64,000 nt of DNA from the NCBI RefSeq assembly GCF_001507435.1, contig NZ_LMWH01000001.1, positions 124,001 through 188,000 on the forward strand, in the 5' to 3' direction. Source of the DNA: Streptomyces sp. NRRL F-5122 (GTDB lineage Bacteria; Actinomycetota; Actinomycetes; Streptomycetales; Streptomycetaceae). Shown here piece by piece: positions 32,837-44,189 of this stretch; position 1 is the first letter of the stretch; each line of letters starts with the position of its first letter. The position numbers and the translations under genes were made by a program. The notes under the pieces are model-generated. The model worked only from the letters and a program-made list of their open reading frames with translations. It did not search any database and was not told the DNA's origin.

Positions 32837-33765
32837 GGGGTCCCCTTCTCGGGCCGCGAGGGGGCCTTGGCCGGGTCCAGGTCGGCGAGCCACAAGCGCT
32901 GCAGCATGTGCCAGTCCTCCGGATGCTCGGCGATCCCCGTGGCGAAGGCGTCGGCCAGCGCCTGTGTCATGACAGACGTCTTCTCGGCCCGGGCACCTGT
33001 CCCGGGTACCTCGACGGGGGGATGCAGGCGGCCCTGCATGACGGGTGACTCGTCGTACCAGAGGGTCACGGGCACCAACTGCGCACCGGTCTGCTGGGCG
33101 AGCAGCGCCGGTCCCGCGGGCATGCGGGCCGTCTCGCCGAAGAAGGACACCTCGGTGCCGGAGGCGGACAGGTCCCGGTCGGCGACCAGACAGACCAGGC
33201 CACCGTCACGCAGCCGCCGGGCCAGGGTGCCGAAGGCGGAGCCGCCGCTGTGTGGAAGCACCTCCATGCCGAGGCCCTCGCGGTAGGCGACGAAACGGTC
33301 GTAGAGAGTCTCGGGCTTGAGCCGTTCGGCCACCGTCGTGAACGGAATCCCCAGCTTGGTGGTCACCCAGGCGCCGGCCAGGTCCCAGTTGGCGAGGTGC
33401 GGCAGCGCCAGGACGACGCCCCGGCCCTCGGCCAGTGCGTCGGTCAGGTAGTGCAGGTCCTTCGGGTCGAAGCCGTCCCTGACACGCTCGGCGCTCCATG
33501 CGGGGAGCCGGAAGGACTCCATCCAGTACCGCAGGTATGAGCGCATGCCCGCCCTGCTCAGTTCGGCGAGCCGCTGCGGACTCGCGCCGGGCACCACGCG
33601 CGCGTAGTTGCTCTCGAGGCGCTGCACGCTCGTGCCGCGCCGCTTCCAGGCGAGGTCCGCGATACCGCGGCCCAGCCGCACTGCGACGGGCTCGGGCAGC
33701 GTCTTGACGGTGCTCCAGCCGAGGCCGTACAGCCCGTCCGTCAGCCGCTCCTGGAAGCTGGTCAC
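32833..33765 (-). CDS. Phosphatidylinositol mannoside acyltransferase
   Basis: A 310-aa LpxL/HtrB-like acyltransferase (PatA in mycobacteria), which acylates the mannose of PIMs on the inner membrane face. The catalytic HxxxxD motif is in LPHLANWDLAG near residue 122-127; other conserved parts are VAERLKPETLYDRF, LVADRDLSASG and FFGETARMPAGPALLA. It is coupled to pimA by GTGA and lies 37 nt after pgsA. The symbol patA is withheld because it is used for several unrelated genes. Confidence 0.9.
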   Translation of the reverse strand: MTSFQERLTDGLYGLGWSTVKTLPEPVAVRLGRGIADLAWKRRGTSVQRLESNYARVVPGASPQRLAELSRAGMRSYLRYWMESFRLPAWSAERVRDGFDPKDLHYLTDALAEGRGVVLALPHLANWDLAGAWVTTKLGIPFTTVAERLKPETLYDRFVAYREGLGMEVLPHSGGSAFGTLARRLRDGGLVCLVADRDLSASGTEVSFFGETARMPAGPALLAQQTGAQLVPVTLWYDESPVMQGRLHPPVEVPGTGARAEKTSVMTQALADAFATGIAEHPEDWHMLQRLWLADLDPAKAPSRPEKGTP

Positions 33766-33802
33766 GTCGGCGCCTCGCTCTTCTGCACGTTCCGCCCGCG
33801 GA

Positions 33803-34489
33803 TCACTTCGCCGCCCCGCTCCCGTGCCCGGCGTTCTCGCCCTTTTCCGCTGCCGCGGCGGCGTCCGCCTCGGCCGATTCCCGGCGCACCGTGACCACTC
33901 GCTGGATCAGCGTGACCAGGCTGCCGACGGCGACGATCCAGAGCGCGATCGGCAGCAGCACCTGGATACCGGGCACACCGAACTTGTGCAGTCCGGCGAA
34001 GCCGGCCGCCACCAGCGAGATGACCAGCCGCTCCGCGCGCTCCACGAGTCCGTTGACCGCCACGGGCAGGCCGATCGACTCGCCCCGGGCCTTGGTGTAC
34101 GACACCACCTGTCCGCTGGCCAGGCAGAAGAGCGAGACAGCACACAGGAGGTCATTGTCGCCCTTGCCCGCGTACCACAGGGCGAAACCGCCGAAGATCG
34201 CGCCGTCCGCGACCCGGTCCAGCGTGGAGTCGAGGAAGGCGCCCCAGCGGCTGGAGCGGCCCAGCTGGCGGGCCATGTTGCCGTCGACGAGGTCCGAGAA
34301 CACGAACAGCGTGATGACGACCGTGCCCCAGAAGAACTCGCCCCGGGGGTAGAAGACCAACGCGCCCGCGATCACACCTGCGGTACCGATCAGTGTGACC
34401 GTGTCGGGGCTGACACCCCGGCGGATCAGAAACGCGGCGAACGGTGTGAGGACACGCGTGAAGAATGCACGCGCGTACTTGTTCAGCAT
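33803..34489 (-). CDS. pgsA: Phosphatidylinositol (phosphate) synthase
   Basis: A 228-aa, six-TM CDP-alcohol phosphatidyltransferase. The family motif D-x2-DG-x2-AR-x8-G-x3-D-x3-D is complete: DLVDGNMARQLGRSSRWGAF followed by LDSTLD. Operon context with pimA and the PIM acyltransferase indicates that it makes phosphatidylinositol(phosphate), the PIM precursor, rather than phosphatidylglycerol phosphate. The ATG (34487-34489) gives MLNKYARAFF; GGGAAGG sits very close to it, so the exact start is less certain. C-terminal ~30 aa are Ala/Glu-rich and cytosolic. Confidence 0.92.
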   Translation of the reverse strand: MLNKYARAFFTRVLTPFAAFLIRRGVSPDTVTLIGTAGVIAGALVFYPRGEFFWGTVVITLFVFSDLVDGNMARQLGRSSRWGAFLDSTLDRVADGAIFGGFALWYAGKGDNDLLCAVSLFCLASGQVVSYTKARGESIGLPVAVNGLVERAERLVISLVAAGFAGLHKFGVPGIQVLLPIALWIVAVGSLVTLIQRVVTVRRESAEADAAAAAEKGENAGHGSGAAK

Positions 34490-34792
34490 GGCCTTCCCGA
34501 CGGTCGGTGAGCCGCGCGGTCCTGGTGGCCGCCGGCTGGCCCATCGTAGCCACGAGCGGGAGCGGGCGACGGCCGGGCACCCACACACTGTGTCACGTGC
34601 CCGTGGCATCACGATCACGAACGGGCCGCCCGCGCAAGCCTCGGTCGAACGGCGGGATCGCGTCCTTCGTATGGACGCACCGTGACGCGAGTGCAAAGCT
34701 CGAATTCACCGCGGGCGTCACGGAGCCGCCATCGCACGCGGATCCGCATGTCCGCGCCCCCAGTGACCTCACCGTGCACGGGAGGCAGGATC
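34490..34792. other. 303-nt divergent promoter region
   Basis: Between pgsA (minus) and the EF-G-like gene (plus). No gene is supported. It should hold promoters for the PIM operon and the EF-G-like gene; I could not assign -35/-10 elements with confidence. Confidence 0.5.
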
Positions 34793-36991
34793 ATGGGCGA
34801 CAAGGCGAATGCACACACCGGAGCCGCCGGCAGGGCTACGGCGGCCGACCACCCCGCGTCCGTACGGAATGTGGGGCTGGTCGGCCACAGCGGATCGGGC
34901 AAGACGACCCTGGTCGAGGCTCTCGCGCTGACAGCGGGAGCGGTGAACCGGGCGGGCCGCGTGGAGGACGGCGGCACCGTCTCGGACTACGACGAGATCG
35001 AGCACCGGCAGCACCGCTCGGTGCAGCTCTCCCTGGTCCCCGTCGACTGGGACGGGGTCAAGATCAATCTTTTGGACACTCCTGGATACGCCGACTTCGT
35101 CGGGGAGCTCCGGGCCGGTCTGCGCGCCGCGGACGCGGCCCTTTTTGTCATCTCCGCCTCGGACGGGGTGGACGGCTCGACCCGCATGGTGTGGGACGAG
35201 TGCGCCGCCGTCGGCATGCCGCGCGCCCTCGTGATCACGCACCTGGACGGCTCCCGGGCGGACTTCGACGAGATGACCCGGGTCTGCGCCGACGCGTTCG
35301 GCGGGGACGACCCCGACGCCGTACTGCCGCTGTACCTGCCGTTGCACGGCGCACACGGATCGGACGGGCACACGCCTGTGACCGGGCTGACCGGCCTGCT
35401 CACACAGAAGCTGTTCGACTACTCCTCCGGCGAGCGCAAGGAGTCCGAGCCGGGGCCCGACCAGCAGCCGCTCATCGACGAGGCCCGCAACCGGCTCATC
35501 GAGGGGATCATCGCCGAGAGCGAGGACGAGACCCTCATGGACCGCTATCTGGGCGGCGAGGAGATCGAACTCGGCACCCTGATCAAGGATCTGGAGCGAG
35601 CCGTCGCACGCGGGACGTTCTTCCCGGTCCTGGCCGCGGCACCGGCCACCGACGGCGGGCGCCAGGGACTGGGAACGGTCGAACTGCTGGAACTGGTCAA
35701 GGGCGGCTTCCCGACCCCGCTGGAGCGGGAGGCGCTCGCGGTCACCACGCCGGACGGCAAGCCGCGTGAGCTCGCGCTGTGCGACCCGGACGGACCGCTC
35801 GTGGCGGAGGTCGTCAAGACGTCCTCCGATCCGTACGTGGGCCGCGTCTCGCTGGTGCGGGTGTTCTCGGGCACCCTGCACCCCGACGACACGGTGCACG
35901 TGTCCGGGCACGGGCTGGCCGACCGCGGGCACGAGGACCACGACGTCGACGAGCGCATCGGGGCGCTGTCCGCGCCGTTCGGCAAACAGCAGCGCTCCCT
36001 GAGCCATTGCATCGCGGGCGACCTGGCGTCCGTGGCGAAGCTGAACCGGGCCGAGACCGGGGACACGCTCTCGGCCAAGGACGACCCGCTGCTCATGCAG
36101 CCCTGGGAGATGCCCGACCCGCTGCTGCCGCTGGCCATCCAGGCGCACAGCAAGGCCGACGAGGACAAGCTCAGCCAGGGACTCGCACGGCTGGTCGCCG
36201 AGGACCCGACCATGCGCCTCGAGCAGAACCAGGACACCCACCAGGTCGTGCTCTGGTGCCTCGGCGAGGCACACGCGGACGTGGCCCTCGAGCGGCTGCG
36301 CAGTCGCTACGGCGTCCAGGTCGACGTGGTCCCGTACAAGGTCTCCCTCCGCGAGACGTTCGCGGGCAGGTCCGCCGGGCGCGGCCGCCATGTGAAGCAG
36401 TCCGGCGGGCACGGCCAGTACGCGATCTGCGAGATCGAGGTCGAACCGCTGCCCGGCGGCTCCGGCGTCGAGTTCGTGGACAAGGTGGTCGGCGGAGCCG
36501 TACCGCGGCAGTTCATCCCCTCCGTCGAGAAGGGCGTGCGCGCCCAGGCCGCCAGGGGTGTGGCCCTGGGCCATCCGATCGTCGACATCCGGATCACGCT
36601 CCTGGACGGAAAGGCGCACTCGGTGGACTCCTCCGACGCTGCCTTCCAGACGGCCGGCGCGTTGGCTCTGCGCGAGGCGGCGGCCGGGACCACGATCCAC
36701 CTCCTGGAACCCGTGGCCGAGGTGAGTGTGCTCGTCGGTGACGACTACGTGGGCGCCGTGATGAGCGACCTTTCCGGGCGCCGCGGCCGGGTCCTCGGCA
36801 CCGAGCAGACGAGCGGCGGCCGCACCCTGGTGCGGGCCGAGGTGCCGGAGATCGAGATCGGCCGCTACGCGGTCGATCTGCGCTCCCTCTCGCACGGCAC
36901 CGCCCGCTTCAGCCGCTCCTACGCGCGGCACGAGCCGATGCCGCCGCAGCTTGCGGCGAAGGTTCGTCAACAGGCGCAGGAGGCCTCGTAG
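34793..36991 (+). CDS. Elongation factor G-like GTPase
   Basis: A 732-aa five-domain translational GTPase paralogue of EF-G. G1 GHSGSGKTTL near residue 29 and G3 DTPGYADF are intact, but the G4 position (NKxD in canonical EF-G) reads THLD (ALVITHLDGSRADF). That is a clear divergence in the guanine-specificity motif. Domain IV (GRHVKQSGGHGQYAICEIEVE) and domain V (GDDYVGAVMSDLSGRRGRV) are present. GGAGG lies 7 nt before the ATG; upstream in-frame extension is not conserved-looking. A terminator follows. The canonical fusA would be expected in the str operon elsewhere, so this is a second, specialised factor. Confidence 0.9.
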   Translation: MGDKANAHTGAAGRATAADHPASVRNVGLVGHSGSGKTTLVEALALTAGAVNRAGRVEDGGTVSDYDEIEHRQHRSVQLSLVPVDWDGVKINLLDTPGYADFVGELRAGLRAADAALFVISASDGVDGSTRMVWDECAAVGMPRALVITHLDGSRADFDEMTRVCADAFGGDDPDAVLPLYLPLHGAHGSDGHTPVTGLTGLLTQKLFDYSSGERKESEPGPDQQPLIDEARNRLIEGIIAESEDETLMDRYLGGEEIELGTLIKDLERAVARGTFFPVLAAAPATDGGRQGLGTVELLELVKGGFPTPLEREALAVTTPDGKPRELALCDPDGPLVAEVVKTSSDPYVGRVSLVRVFSGTLHPDDTVHVSGHGLADRGHEDHDVDERIGALSAPFGKQQRSLSHCIAGDLASVAKLNRAETGDTLSAKDDPLLMQPWEMPDPLLPLAIQAHSKADEDKLSQGLARLVAEDPTMRLEQNQDTHQVVLWCLGEAHADVALERLRSRYGVQVDVVPYKVSLRETFAGRSAGRGRHVKQSGGHGQYAICEIEVEPLPGGSGVEFVDKVVGGAVPRQFIPSVEKGVRAQAARGVALGHPIVDIRITLLDGKAHSVDSSDAAFQTAGALALREAAAGTTIHLLEPVAEVSVLVGDDYVGAVMSDLSGRRGRVLGTEQTSGGRTLVRAEVPEIEIGRYAVDLRSLSHGTARFSRSYARHEPMPPQLAAKVRQQAQEAS

Positions 36992-37000
36992 TCGGACCCC

Positions 37001-37043
37001 GCGCCCCCGGCTCGCGTGCACGGCACGATCGAGCCGGGGGCGC
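37001..37043 (+). terminator. Terminator of EF-G-like gene
   Basis: A 14-bp perfect stem (gcgcccccggctcg / cgagccgggggcgc) with a 15-nt loop, starting 9 nt after the stop codon. Confidence 0.8.
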
Positions 37044-37276
37044 CGGTGCCGGGGACCGGGCGGTCTCCCCGCGACCGGGCGGGCGCGCGCCGAGGGCGAA
37101 CGCGCGCCCGCGCGCCCGGACTTGTGGGCCGTCCGCCGACGAACGCCGCTGTGTGCGGATACGCTGATCACCTGATCACGCAGGGATGCGATCGGCGCGA
37201 TGGCCTGTTCAACAGGTGTGCGGAGCAAGGAAGTCGGGAAGGCCGCAGGAGCGGGTTCGGCGGCGAGGGGGCGGCA

Positions 37277-38935
37277 GTGACGGACGGGTTCGATTTCAGC
37301 CCCGGGGCGCAGGTGCCCCTCTCGGGCTCCGCGGGCCAGACGGCGGCGACCTATGCCCTGGCGTCTGCCGCCTACCGGGACGCGAAGGTCGAGACGATCC
37401 TCGACGCCAACAACGAATGGCACGAGTCGACCGTCAGCACCGGCCGTCCCTGGGCGAAGATCTTCCGGCCCAACCTCGGTGAGGCCTTCTCGCTCGCGGT
37501 GCGGGACCGCATGCTGGGGGCCAATCGCAAGGCGCTCATCCAGTCCTTCGGTACCGAGCCCCAGGTGGTCGTGGAGCACTGCCTGGCCGCCCACCGCATC
37601 CGCCGGGAGCGGGACAACTGGCTCTCGGCGGTGACGGTGCTCTGCGGAGTGCTGTTCCTGCCGGGGATGCTGGTGTGGCTGCTGGTCTTCCAGATCCGCG
37701 CCTCGGTGGCCAAGCGCGACGACAAGCGCGCCTCCGCGCTCGGTACCGCGCTGCTGTTCGGTGTGGGCGCCCTTGCGGTGATCTTCCTGATCCGTATGCC
37801 CTTCACGGGTTTCTGGGCGTGGTACGCACGCGCCTCGGTCGTCATGCCGGTCGTCGGCTGGTTGTGGGCGAAGCAGATCTGCGAGCGGACCGCGAAGGAT
37901 CTGCGCGACCGCTGGGAGAGCCTGCTCGCCGGTGGCGGCCTCGGCGCCAAGATCCCCGAGGCGGTGCCCGGAAGCCCCGGCGAGACCTCGGCCGAGCGGC
38001 TGCGCCAGGCGCTCGCCCGGCTCAGCGCCGAGCAGCAGTCCAACTCCGTCTTCTACGCCGGGCCCAAGGGCATCCTGGGCATGGGCACCCGCTGGGGCAG
38101 CTGGCAGTTGGCCGAGGACCTGGTGCCGCGCGAGAAGGACAAGGAGATTCACCCCTTCCGCAGCTGGGACGTGATCAAGGCCATCCACGACCAGTTGGGG
38201 ATGCTGGTGCGCGGCCCGCTCAACACCGGCGGCTTCCCCACCCCGTCGATCCGGCACTGGATCGTCAGTCCCATCGGGGAGAAGGCCAAGGAGGTCTCGC
38301 GTCCCAAGGGAACGGACGTGGACGCGTACCAGATCAAGACCCACGCCATACAGGAGATCTGCAACAAGCAGCAGTTCGGTGGGGGTGAGCGGCACTACCT
38401 GGGGGTCCAGTGGACGCTCTGGGACGGTCAGTTGATCATCACCATGCTGATCACGGTGACGGTGCTGCACGAGACGCTGCGCATCGAGGTGACCGGGCAT
38501 GCTCTCGGACCGGTGAACGCGCTGTTCACGACCAAGCCCTCGGCACCGACCAAGAAGGTGCAGAAGCAGGTCAGGTTCTGGGAGACGCGGGAGGTGAAGC
38601 TTCCGCTGGTGGACACGGACGAGGTGGTGCGCCTCTCGGTCCGCGCCCCGTTCACCTGGTATCCGCCCCTGCTGAACTGGCTCGGCGGCTCGCTGACGCT
38701 GCCCGAGCCGTTCGGACTGCGGCACGCCTGGGCGGACCAGCCCTGGCGGCACCGCTTCATGGCGGACGACGCGCTGCGCGCGGCCACGCCCGTGCTGCGG
38801 GTGGTGCACGCGGCGGCGATCCGGGTGCTGGAGGAGAACGGCGTGGACACGGAGAAGTTCGGCACGCGGTCGGCGTTCCTCAGCACGCAGGTGCAGGACG
38901 TGTCACCGCGGAAGGCCGACGTCTACGACGCGTAG
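37277..38935 (+). CDS. 552-aa membrane protein of unknown function
   Basis: I do not recognise a family. The first ~110 residues are soluble. Then come a TM helix (~115-140, SAVTVLCGVLFLPGMLVWLLVF), a short basic loop (AKRDDKRAS), and two more TM helices (~155-200). The C-terminal ~350 residues are cytosolic-looking and mixed alpha/beta, with LGMGTRWGSWQLAEDLVPRE and WYPPLLNWLGGSLTLPEPFGLR. GTG start (37277-37279) after a GAGGGGG site; the frame is open further upstream with no likely start. It stands alone between the EF-G terminator and a convergent HIT gene. Conserved in Streptomyces from memory. Confidence 0.8.
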   Translation: MTDGFDFSPGAQVPLSGSAGQTAATYALASAAYRDAKVETILDANNEWHESTVSTGRPWAKIFRPNLGEAFSLAVRDRMLGANRKALIQSFGTEPQVVVEHCLAAHRIRRERDNWLSAVTVLCGVLFLPGMLVWLLVFQIRASVAKRDDKRASALGTALLFGVGALAVIFLIRMPFTGFWAWYARASVVMPVVGWLWAKQICERTAKDLRDRWESLLAGGGLGAKIPEAVPGSPGETSAERLRQALARLSAEQQSNSVFYAGPKGILGMGTRWGSWQLAEDLVPREKDKEIHPFRSWDVIKAIHDQLGMLVRGPLNTGGFPTPSIRHWIVSPIGEKAKEVSRPKGTDVDAYQIKTHAIQEICNKQQFGGGERHYLGVQWTLWDGQLIITMLITVTVLHETLRIEVTGHALGPVNALFTTKPSAPTKKVQKQVRFWETREVKLPLVDTDEVVRLSVRAPFTWYPPLLNWLGGSLTLPEPFGLRHAWADQPWRHRFMADDALRAATPVLRVVHAAAIRVLEENGVDTEKFGTRSAFLSTQVQDVSPRKADVYDA

Positions 38936-39001
38936 CGCCCGCGCCGGCCGCACGGACGGGGCGGACGCCCTCGGTGGCCTGCGCCCCGAGGCGCCTCGCC
39001 C

Positions 39002-39568
39002 CTACTCCCCGGACGGGCCGCTCTGCGCGGGCCAGGCCTCCGCCAGCATCTTGCGGGTGTCCGCGAGCAACTGCGGCAGCACCTTCGTGTGACCTATGAC
39101 CGGCATGAAGTTCGTGTCACCGCCCCAGCGCGGGACGATGTGCTGGTGCAGATGGGCGGCGATGCCCGCGCCCGCGACCGTGCCCTGGTTCATGCCGATG
39201 TTGAAGCCGTGGGCGCCCGAGGCCGTGCGCAGGGCGGTCATGGCCTGCTTGGTCAGCTCGGCGAGTTCCACGGTCTCCGGCCGGGTGAGGTCCGTGTAGT
39301 CGGCGACGTGGCGGTAGGGCACGACCATCAGATGGCCGCCGTTGTACGGGTACAGATTGAGCACCGCGTACACCTGCTCACCGCGTTTGACGATCAGCCC
39401 GTCCTCATCGGAATTGGCCGGAATCGCGCAGAACGGGCAGCCGTCACCGGCCCCCGGACCGGTCGGCTTGTTCTCGCCCTGGATGTAGGCCATCCGGTGG
39501 GGCGTCCACAGACGCTGGAACGCGTCCTGCGTCCCTACTCCGATCTGCTGCTCCGGCTCACTGGTCAT
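39002..39568 (-). CDS. HIT-family (histidine triad) nucleotide hydrolase/transferase
   Basis: A 188-aa protein with the histidine triad HLHQHIVPRWGGD at about residue 135-147 and the family's NLYPYNGGHLMVVPYRHV. Pfam HIT; several actinobacterial members of this longer type act as diadenosine-polyphosphate phosphorylases, but the substrate here is unknown. A CPFC pair (GDGCPFCAI) may bind zinc. ATG at 39566-39568 is chosen (MTSEPEQQ); an ATG four codons upstream (39580, MLHCMT) is the alternative. thrS lies upstream on the same strand, beyond the channel pseudogene. Confidence 0.88.
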   Translation of the reverse strand: MTSEPEQQIGVGTQDAFQRLWTPHRMAYIQGENKPTGPGAGDGCPFCAIPANSDEDGLIVKRGEQVYAVLNLYPYNGGHLMVVPYRHVADYTDLTRPETVELAELTKQAMTALRTASGAHGFNIGMNQGTVAGAGIAAHLHQHIVPRWGGDTNFMPVIGHTKVLPQLLADTRKMLAEAWPAQSGPSGE

Positions 39569-39647
39569 GCAGTGCAGCATATGGCTTCGCCCGTTCGCGG
39601 CGTGTCGGCGGGGCTCGGCGAAAACCGTCCCGAGCCAAGCCGGCCGG

Positions 39648-40285
39648 ATGGACGACGACAGCCGTACGGCCCGCTGGGAGCGACGGATGGGGGTCCCGCT
39701 CGGGATCGCCTCACTGCTGTATCTCGCCTCGTTCGCGGTACGGGTCCTCGGGCGCGGGCTGCCCTGTCCGGTGCGTGATCTGTGTCTGGCGGTGACCTGC
39801 GCCGGATGGGCCCTGTTCGTCGTCGACTACGCGGTGCGCCGGCGTCGTGGCTCTCTGGGCGCCCGCTTCGTCCACCGGCACTGGCTGGACTCGGTGGTCG
39901 TACTGCTCCCCCTGCTGCGGCCGGTTCGCGTCATGCGGGTCTATGACGCCGTGCGGAAGCGCAAGGGACATCCTCCCCGGTTGTCCCTCCAGGGGCGGGT
40001 GATGCTGTACGCGGCACATCGGGCACCCTGCTCGGTCTCATCGCCGCTCTCACGGTGTACGACCTGGAGCGGGATGCCCGCGCTCGACGATCCACACCTT
40101 CGGCGACTCGCTGTGGTGGGCCGTGTCCACTCTGTGACTACGGCGACGCCGTCCCCGTGACACCGCCGGGGCGGCTGGTCGCCGCTCTGATGGGCTGCGG
40201 GCTCGCGCTCCTGGGCGCGGTGGCGGGCTGCTTCTCCTCGTGGCTGATGCAGGAGTTCTCACGCCGGGGGGAACGGCCAAGGGCC
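39648..40285 (+). pseudogene. Decayed two-TM potassium-channel gene
   Basis: The N-terminal part reads in frame from an ATG at 39648 (MDDDSRTARWERRMGVPLG) through several TM-like segments (LDSVVVLLPLLRPVRVMRVYD), like an actinobacterial ion-channel protein. Coding sense then jumps frame three times. Near 40011-40018 (-1) it continues as TSGTLLGLIAALTVYDLERD; near 40080-40090 (-1) as IHTFGDSLWWAVSTL and then an in-frame TGA at 40135. At 40135-40138, 4 nt stand where 12 would encode TTVG, so the TTVGYGD selectivity filter is reduced to YGD; the tail DAVPVTPPGRLVAALMGCGLALLG follows. Three lesions including loss of the filter make this a pseudogene, unless the assembly is wrong here. Confidence 0.8.
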
Positions 40286-40314
40286 CCCGGGGAGCTGAAC
40301 GTCCCGGGGGCCCT
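40280..40314 (-). terminator. thrS terminator
   Basis: A 12-bp perfect stem (agggcccccggg / cccgggggccct) with an 11-nt loop, 15 nt after the thrS stop. Confidence 0.8.
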
Positions 40315-40328
40315 CCGTCACGTACGTG

Positions 40329-42305
<1,977 letters not shown>

Positions 42306-42405
42306 CGGTCTCTCCTGACTGCTGGCGGATGCGGCGCCATACCTGGAGCGCGCGCATGAGTGGGATCGTACCGACCCGGCGCGGCCCTCCGCGAAACGGT
42401 CGCCG

Positions 42406-43623
42406 TCAGTCCCCGCCGCAGGCCTCCTCGAAGAAGTCCAGGTTCTCCTGGAGGGACTTCATCAGCCGGTCCCGCTCCGCCTCGTCGACCTGTACCGGAG
42501 CCACATCGGACGCGGCGACCAGGCGCCGGAAACCGCCCCGGCTCTCCAGCCGTCCGTGCACCCGCACCGGCAGCCCGACGAGATGGGCCTGGCCCGCGAT
42601 CCGGTAGGACTCCTCGTCCAGCGTCATCCGTACGTGGGGGACCTCGGCCCCTGCGATGACCCGCAGCCGTACCGTGCCCTCACCGCGCGGGCCCGCCCGG
42701 CGCAGCCGCACGACGGCCCCGGTGATCCGCACCGGCATGGACGGCTCCTCCCGCTGGTAACGGGCCGATGCCTCGCGCAGCACGGGCAGGTCGCCCGGTG
42801 AGAACTCGACCGGTTCGCCGGGCGCCGCGCACCCCTCGGGGACGCCGGCCGCGGGCGCCCACTCGACCGCGATCCGGGCACCCTCGGAGCCGCGCACGAG
42901 GGCGACCAGCGCCTCGGTCAGCTCATGGCTCACGCCCGCCTCCACGGCGGCGTCGAAGGCGTCCATGCCGCCGGTGGCCCGCTTGTAGTCGATGGCCTCC
43001 CTGGCCGCGTTCAGGGCCTGGTGCAGGCGTACGGCGAGCGGCCTGCCGGTGGTGACGGGTGTGAATGCGGTGAGCCGGCGGCCGCCGGCGGCCGCGCCGA
43101 CCAGCACGTGTTCCAGGGACGCCGCGGCGGGCCTGCGGTGCCGGGCGCCGTAGTAGCCGGCACGCGCGCGGGTGGCCAGCGCGCCCGCCATCAGCATCTG
43201 GCGGGCGGCCGAACGCAACTGGTCCTCGACGGCCCAGGGCGCCGCGCCCGCGGGGCCGGCGGGGACGTCCCGCCACCAGTGGATCTCGTCGCTCGGAACG
43301 GCAAGCCCGAGCAGCACGTCCCGGGCCGCGGGTGAGCCGCTGCGGGAGAGCGCGACGAGGGCCTCGCCGATCAGGTCGTCGCTGTCGGGGAAGGCCCGGC
43401 TCTCCGGCACCAGCAGACTCGTACGGCCGCCGCCGGGGCCCGGCGGGGTCCACCGGCCGTAGCGCCCGGCGGCCCCGCCCCGGCGCTGCCAGCCATGGCG
43501 GTCGAGCAGGGCGCTGAGCACGGTGGGATCGACCTGGTCGGGCGCGGGCGGCTGGTTCCACAACGGCTCGGCCGGGTGCGGCCGCACGGCGCGGGCCGGC
43601 TCGTCGAGGGGACGGTGTGTCAC
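42406..43623 (-). CDS. 405-aa protein of unknown function, coupled to DUF4365 gene
   Basis: I recognise no catalytic motif. The N-terminal half is mainly helical and Arg/Ala-rich with a conserved-looking [11 protein letters not shown] block (~115-125). The region ~215-250 contains [22 protein letters not shown]. The C-terminal ~110 residues look beta-rich and OB-like ([48 protein letters not shown]) and end in an acidic helix. GTG start (43621-43623) overlaps the DUF4365 stop as GTGA, so both are made from one message. The two genes are divergent from a DnaQ-like exonuclease. A nucleic-acid role is an inference from that context. Confidence 0.8.
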   Translation of the reverse strand: MTHRPLDEPARAVRPHPAEPLWNQPPAPDQVDPTVLSALLDRHGWQRRGGAAGRYGRWTPPGPGGGRTSLLVPESRAFPDSDDLIGEALVALSRSGSPAARDVLLGLAVPSDEIHWWRDVPAGPAGAAPWAVEDQLRSAARQMLMAGALATRARAGYYGARHRRPAAASLEHVLVGAAAGGRRLTAFTPVTTGRPLAVRLHQALNAAREAIDYKRATGGMDAFDAAVEAGVSHELTEALVALVRGSEGARIAVEWAPAAGVPEGCAAPGEPVEFSPGDLPVLREASARYQREEPSMPVRITGAVVRLRRAGPRGEGTVRLRVIAGAEVPHVRMTLDEESYRIAGQAHLVGLPVRVHGRLESRGGFRRLVAASDVAPVQVDEAERDRLMKSLQENLDFFEEACGGD

Positions 43624-44189
43624 GGTCTGCCTCCCGTTCCGACCCGGGTCATGATCTCGCACAGGGCTCGGTCGTCGAATATGCGTGCGGTGGGGACGCG
43701 TACGGTGGTGCGGCGCCGGCCCGTGATCGGGTGTCCGGCCAGATTGACCCAGTAGCAGCAGTGCCGCAGGTCGAGCCGGTCGTGTCCGGCCCGCAGCCAT
43801 TGCTCCTGGGACCGCGGAACGATCATCACGACCAGGATCTTGTGCACCGACACGGGCGTGCGGGCGAGCTTCGCCAGGTGGTCGTTGTCGAGCGTGAAGG
43901 AGAAGAACCGGCCGGGCGGGTTCGGCGGGATCTGGTACGTGCACTTCAGCTGCACCTTGATGGTGACCTCGTCGTCGACCGTGTGCCCGGGCGCGCTGTG
44001 ACTGACGTGCCAGTCGATGCCGTTGTCCGGAAAGGGCTGCGACAGTGAGCAGCCGGCCGCGGCGGCGACGGCGTGCAGATAACCCACCTGCAAGGTCTCC
44101 ATGCAGGCGGTGGTGGCGAGTGTGCCGCGGTGATGGGGTGCCGTCCGTTCGGGCAGCAGCCCGCCCCGTTCGGGCTGCGCTATCGCCAT
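43620..44189 (-). CDS. DUF4365 domain protein, putative PD-(D/E)xK-type nuclease
   Basis: A 189-aa protein that matches DUF4365 by eye: an early GYLHAVAAAAGCS helix, then NGIDWHVSH (Asp), and DDEVTIKVQLKCTY with the QLK element expected of PD-(D/E)xK folds, followed by a beta-rich middle and RRCCYW-like HCCYWVNLAG. The DUF4365 fold is described as nuclease-like and is often found near mobile or defence genes; catalysis here is not shown. ATG (44187-44189) follows GGGAAGG. Its stop overlaps the next gene (GTGA). Confidence 0.75.
   Translation of the reverse strand: MAIAQPERGGLLPERTAPHHRGTLATTACMETLQVGYLHAVAAAAGCSLSQPFPDNGIDWHVSHSAPGHTVDDEVTIKVQLKCTYQIPPNPPGRFFSFTLDNDHLAKLARTPVSVHKILVVMIVPRSQEQWLRAGHDRLDLRHCCYWVNLAGHPITGRRRTTVRVPTARIFDDRALCEIMTRVGTGGRP

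Noticed and set aside
34769..38809. A 1346-codon open frame on the minus strand
   Set aside because: It is antisense to the EF-G-like gene and the 552-aa membrane protein; it is His/Arg/Gly-rich with no domain. High third-position GC keeps opposite frames open.
42306..42405. T-box leader before thrS
   Set aside because: The 100-nt gap has no visible T-box sequence or specifier structure.
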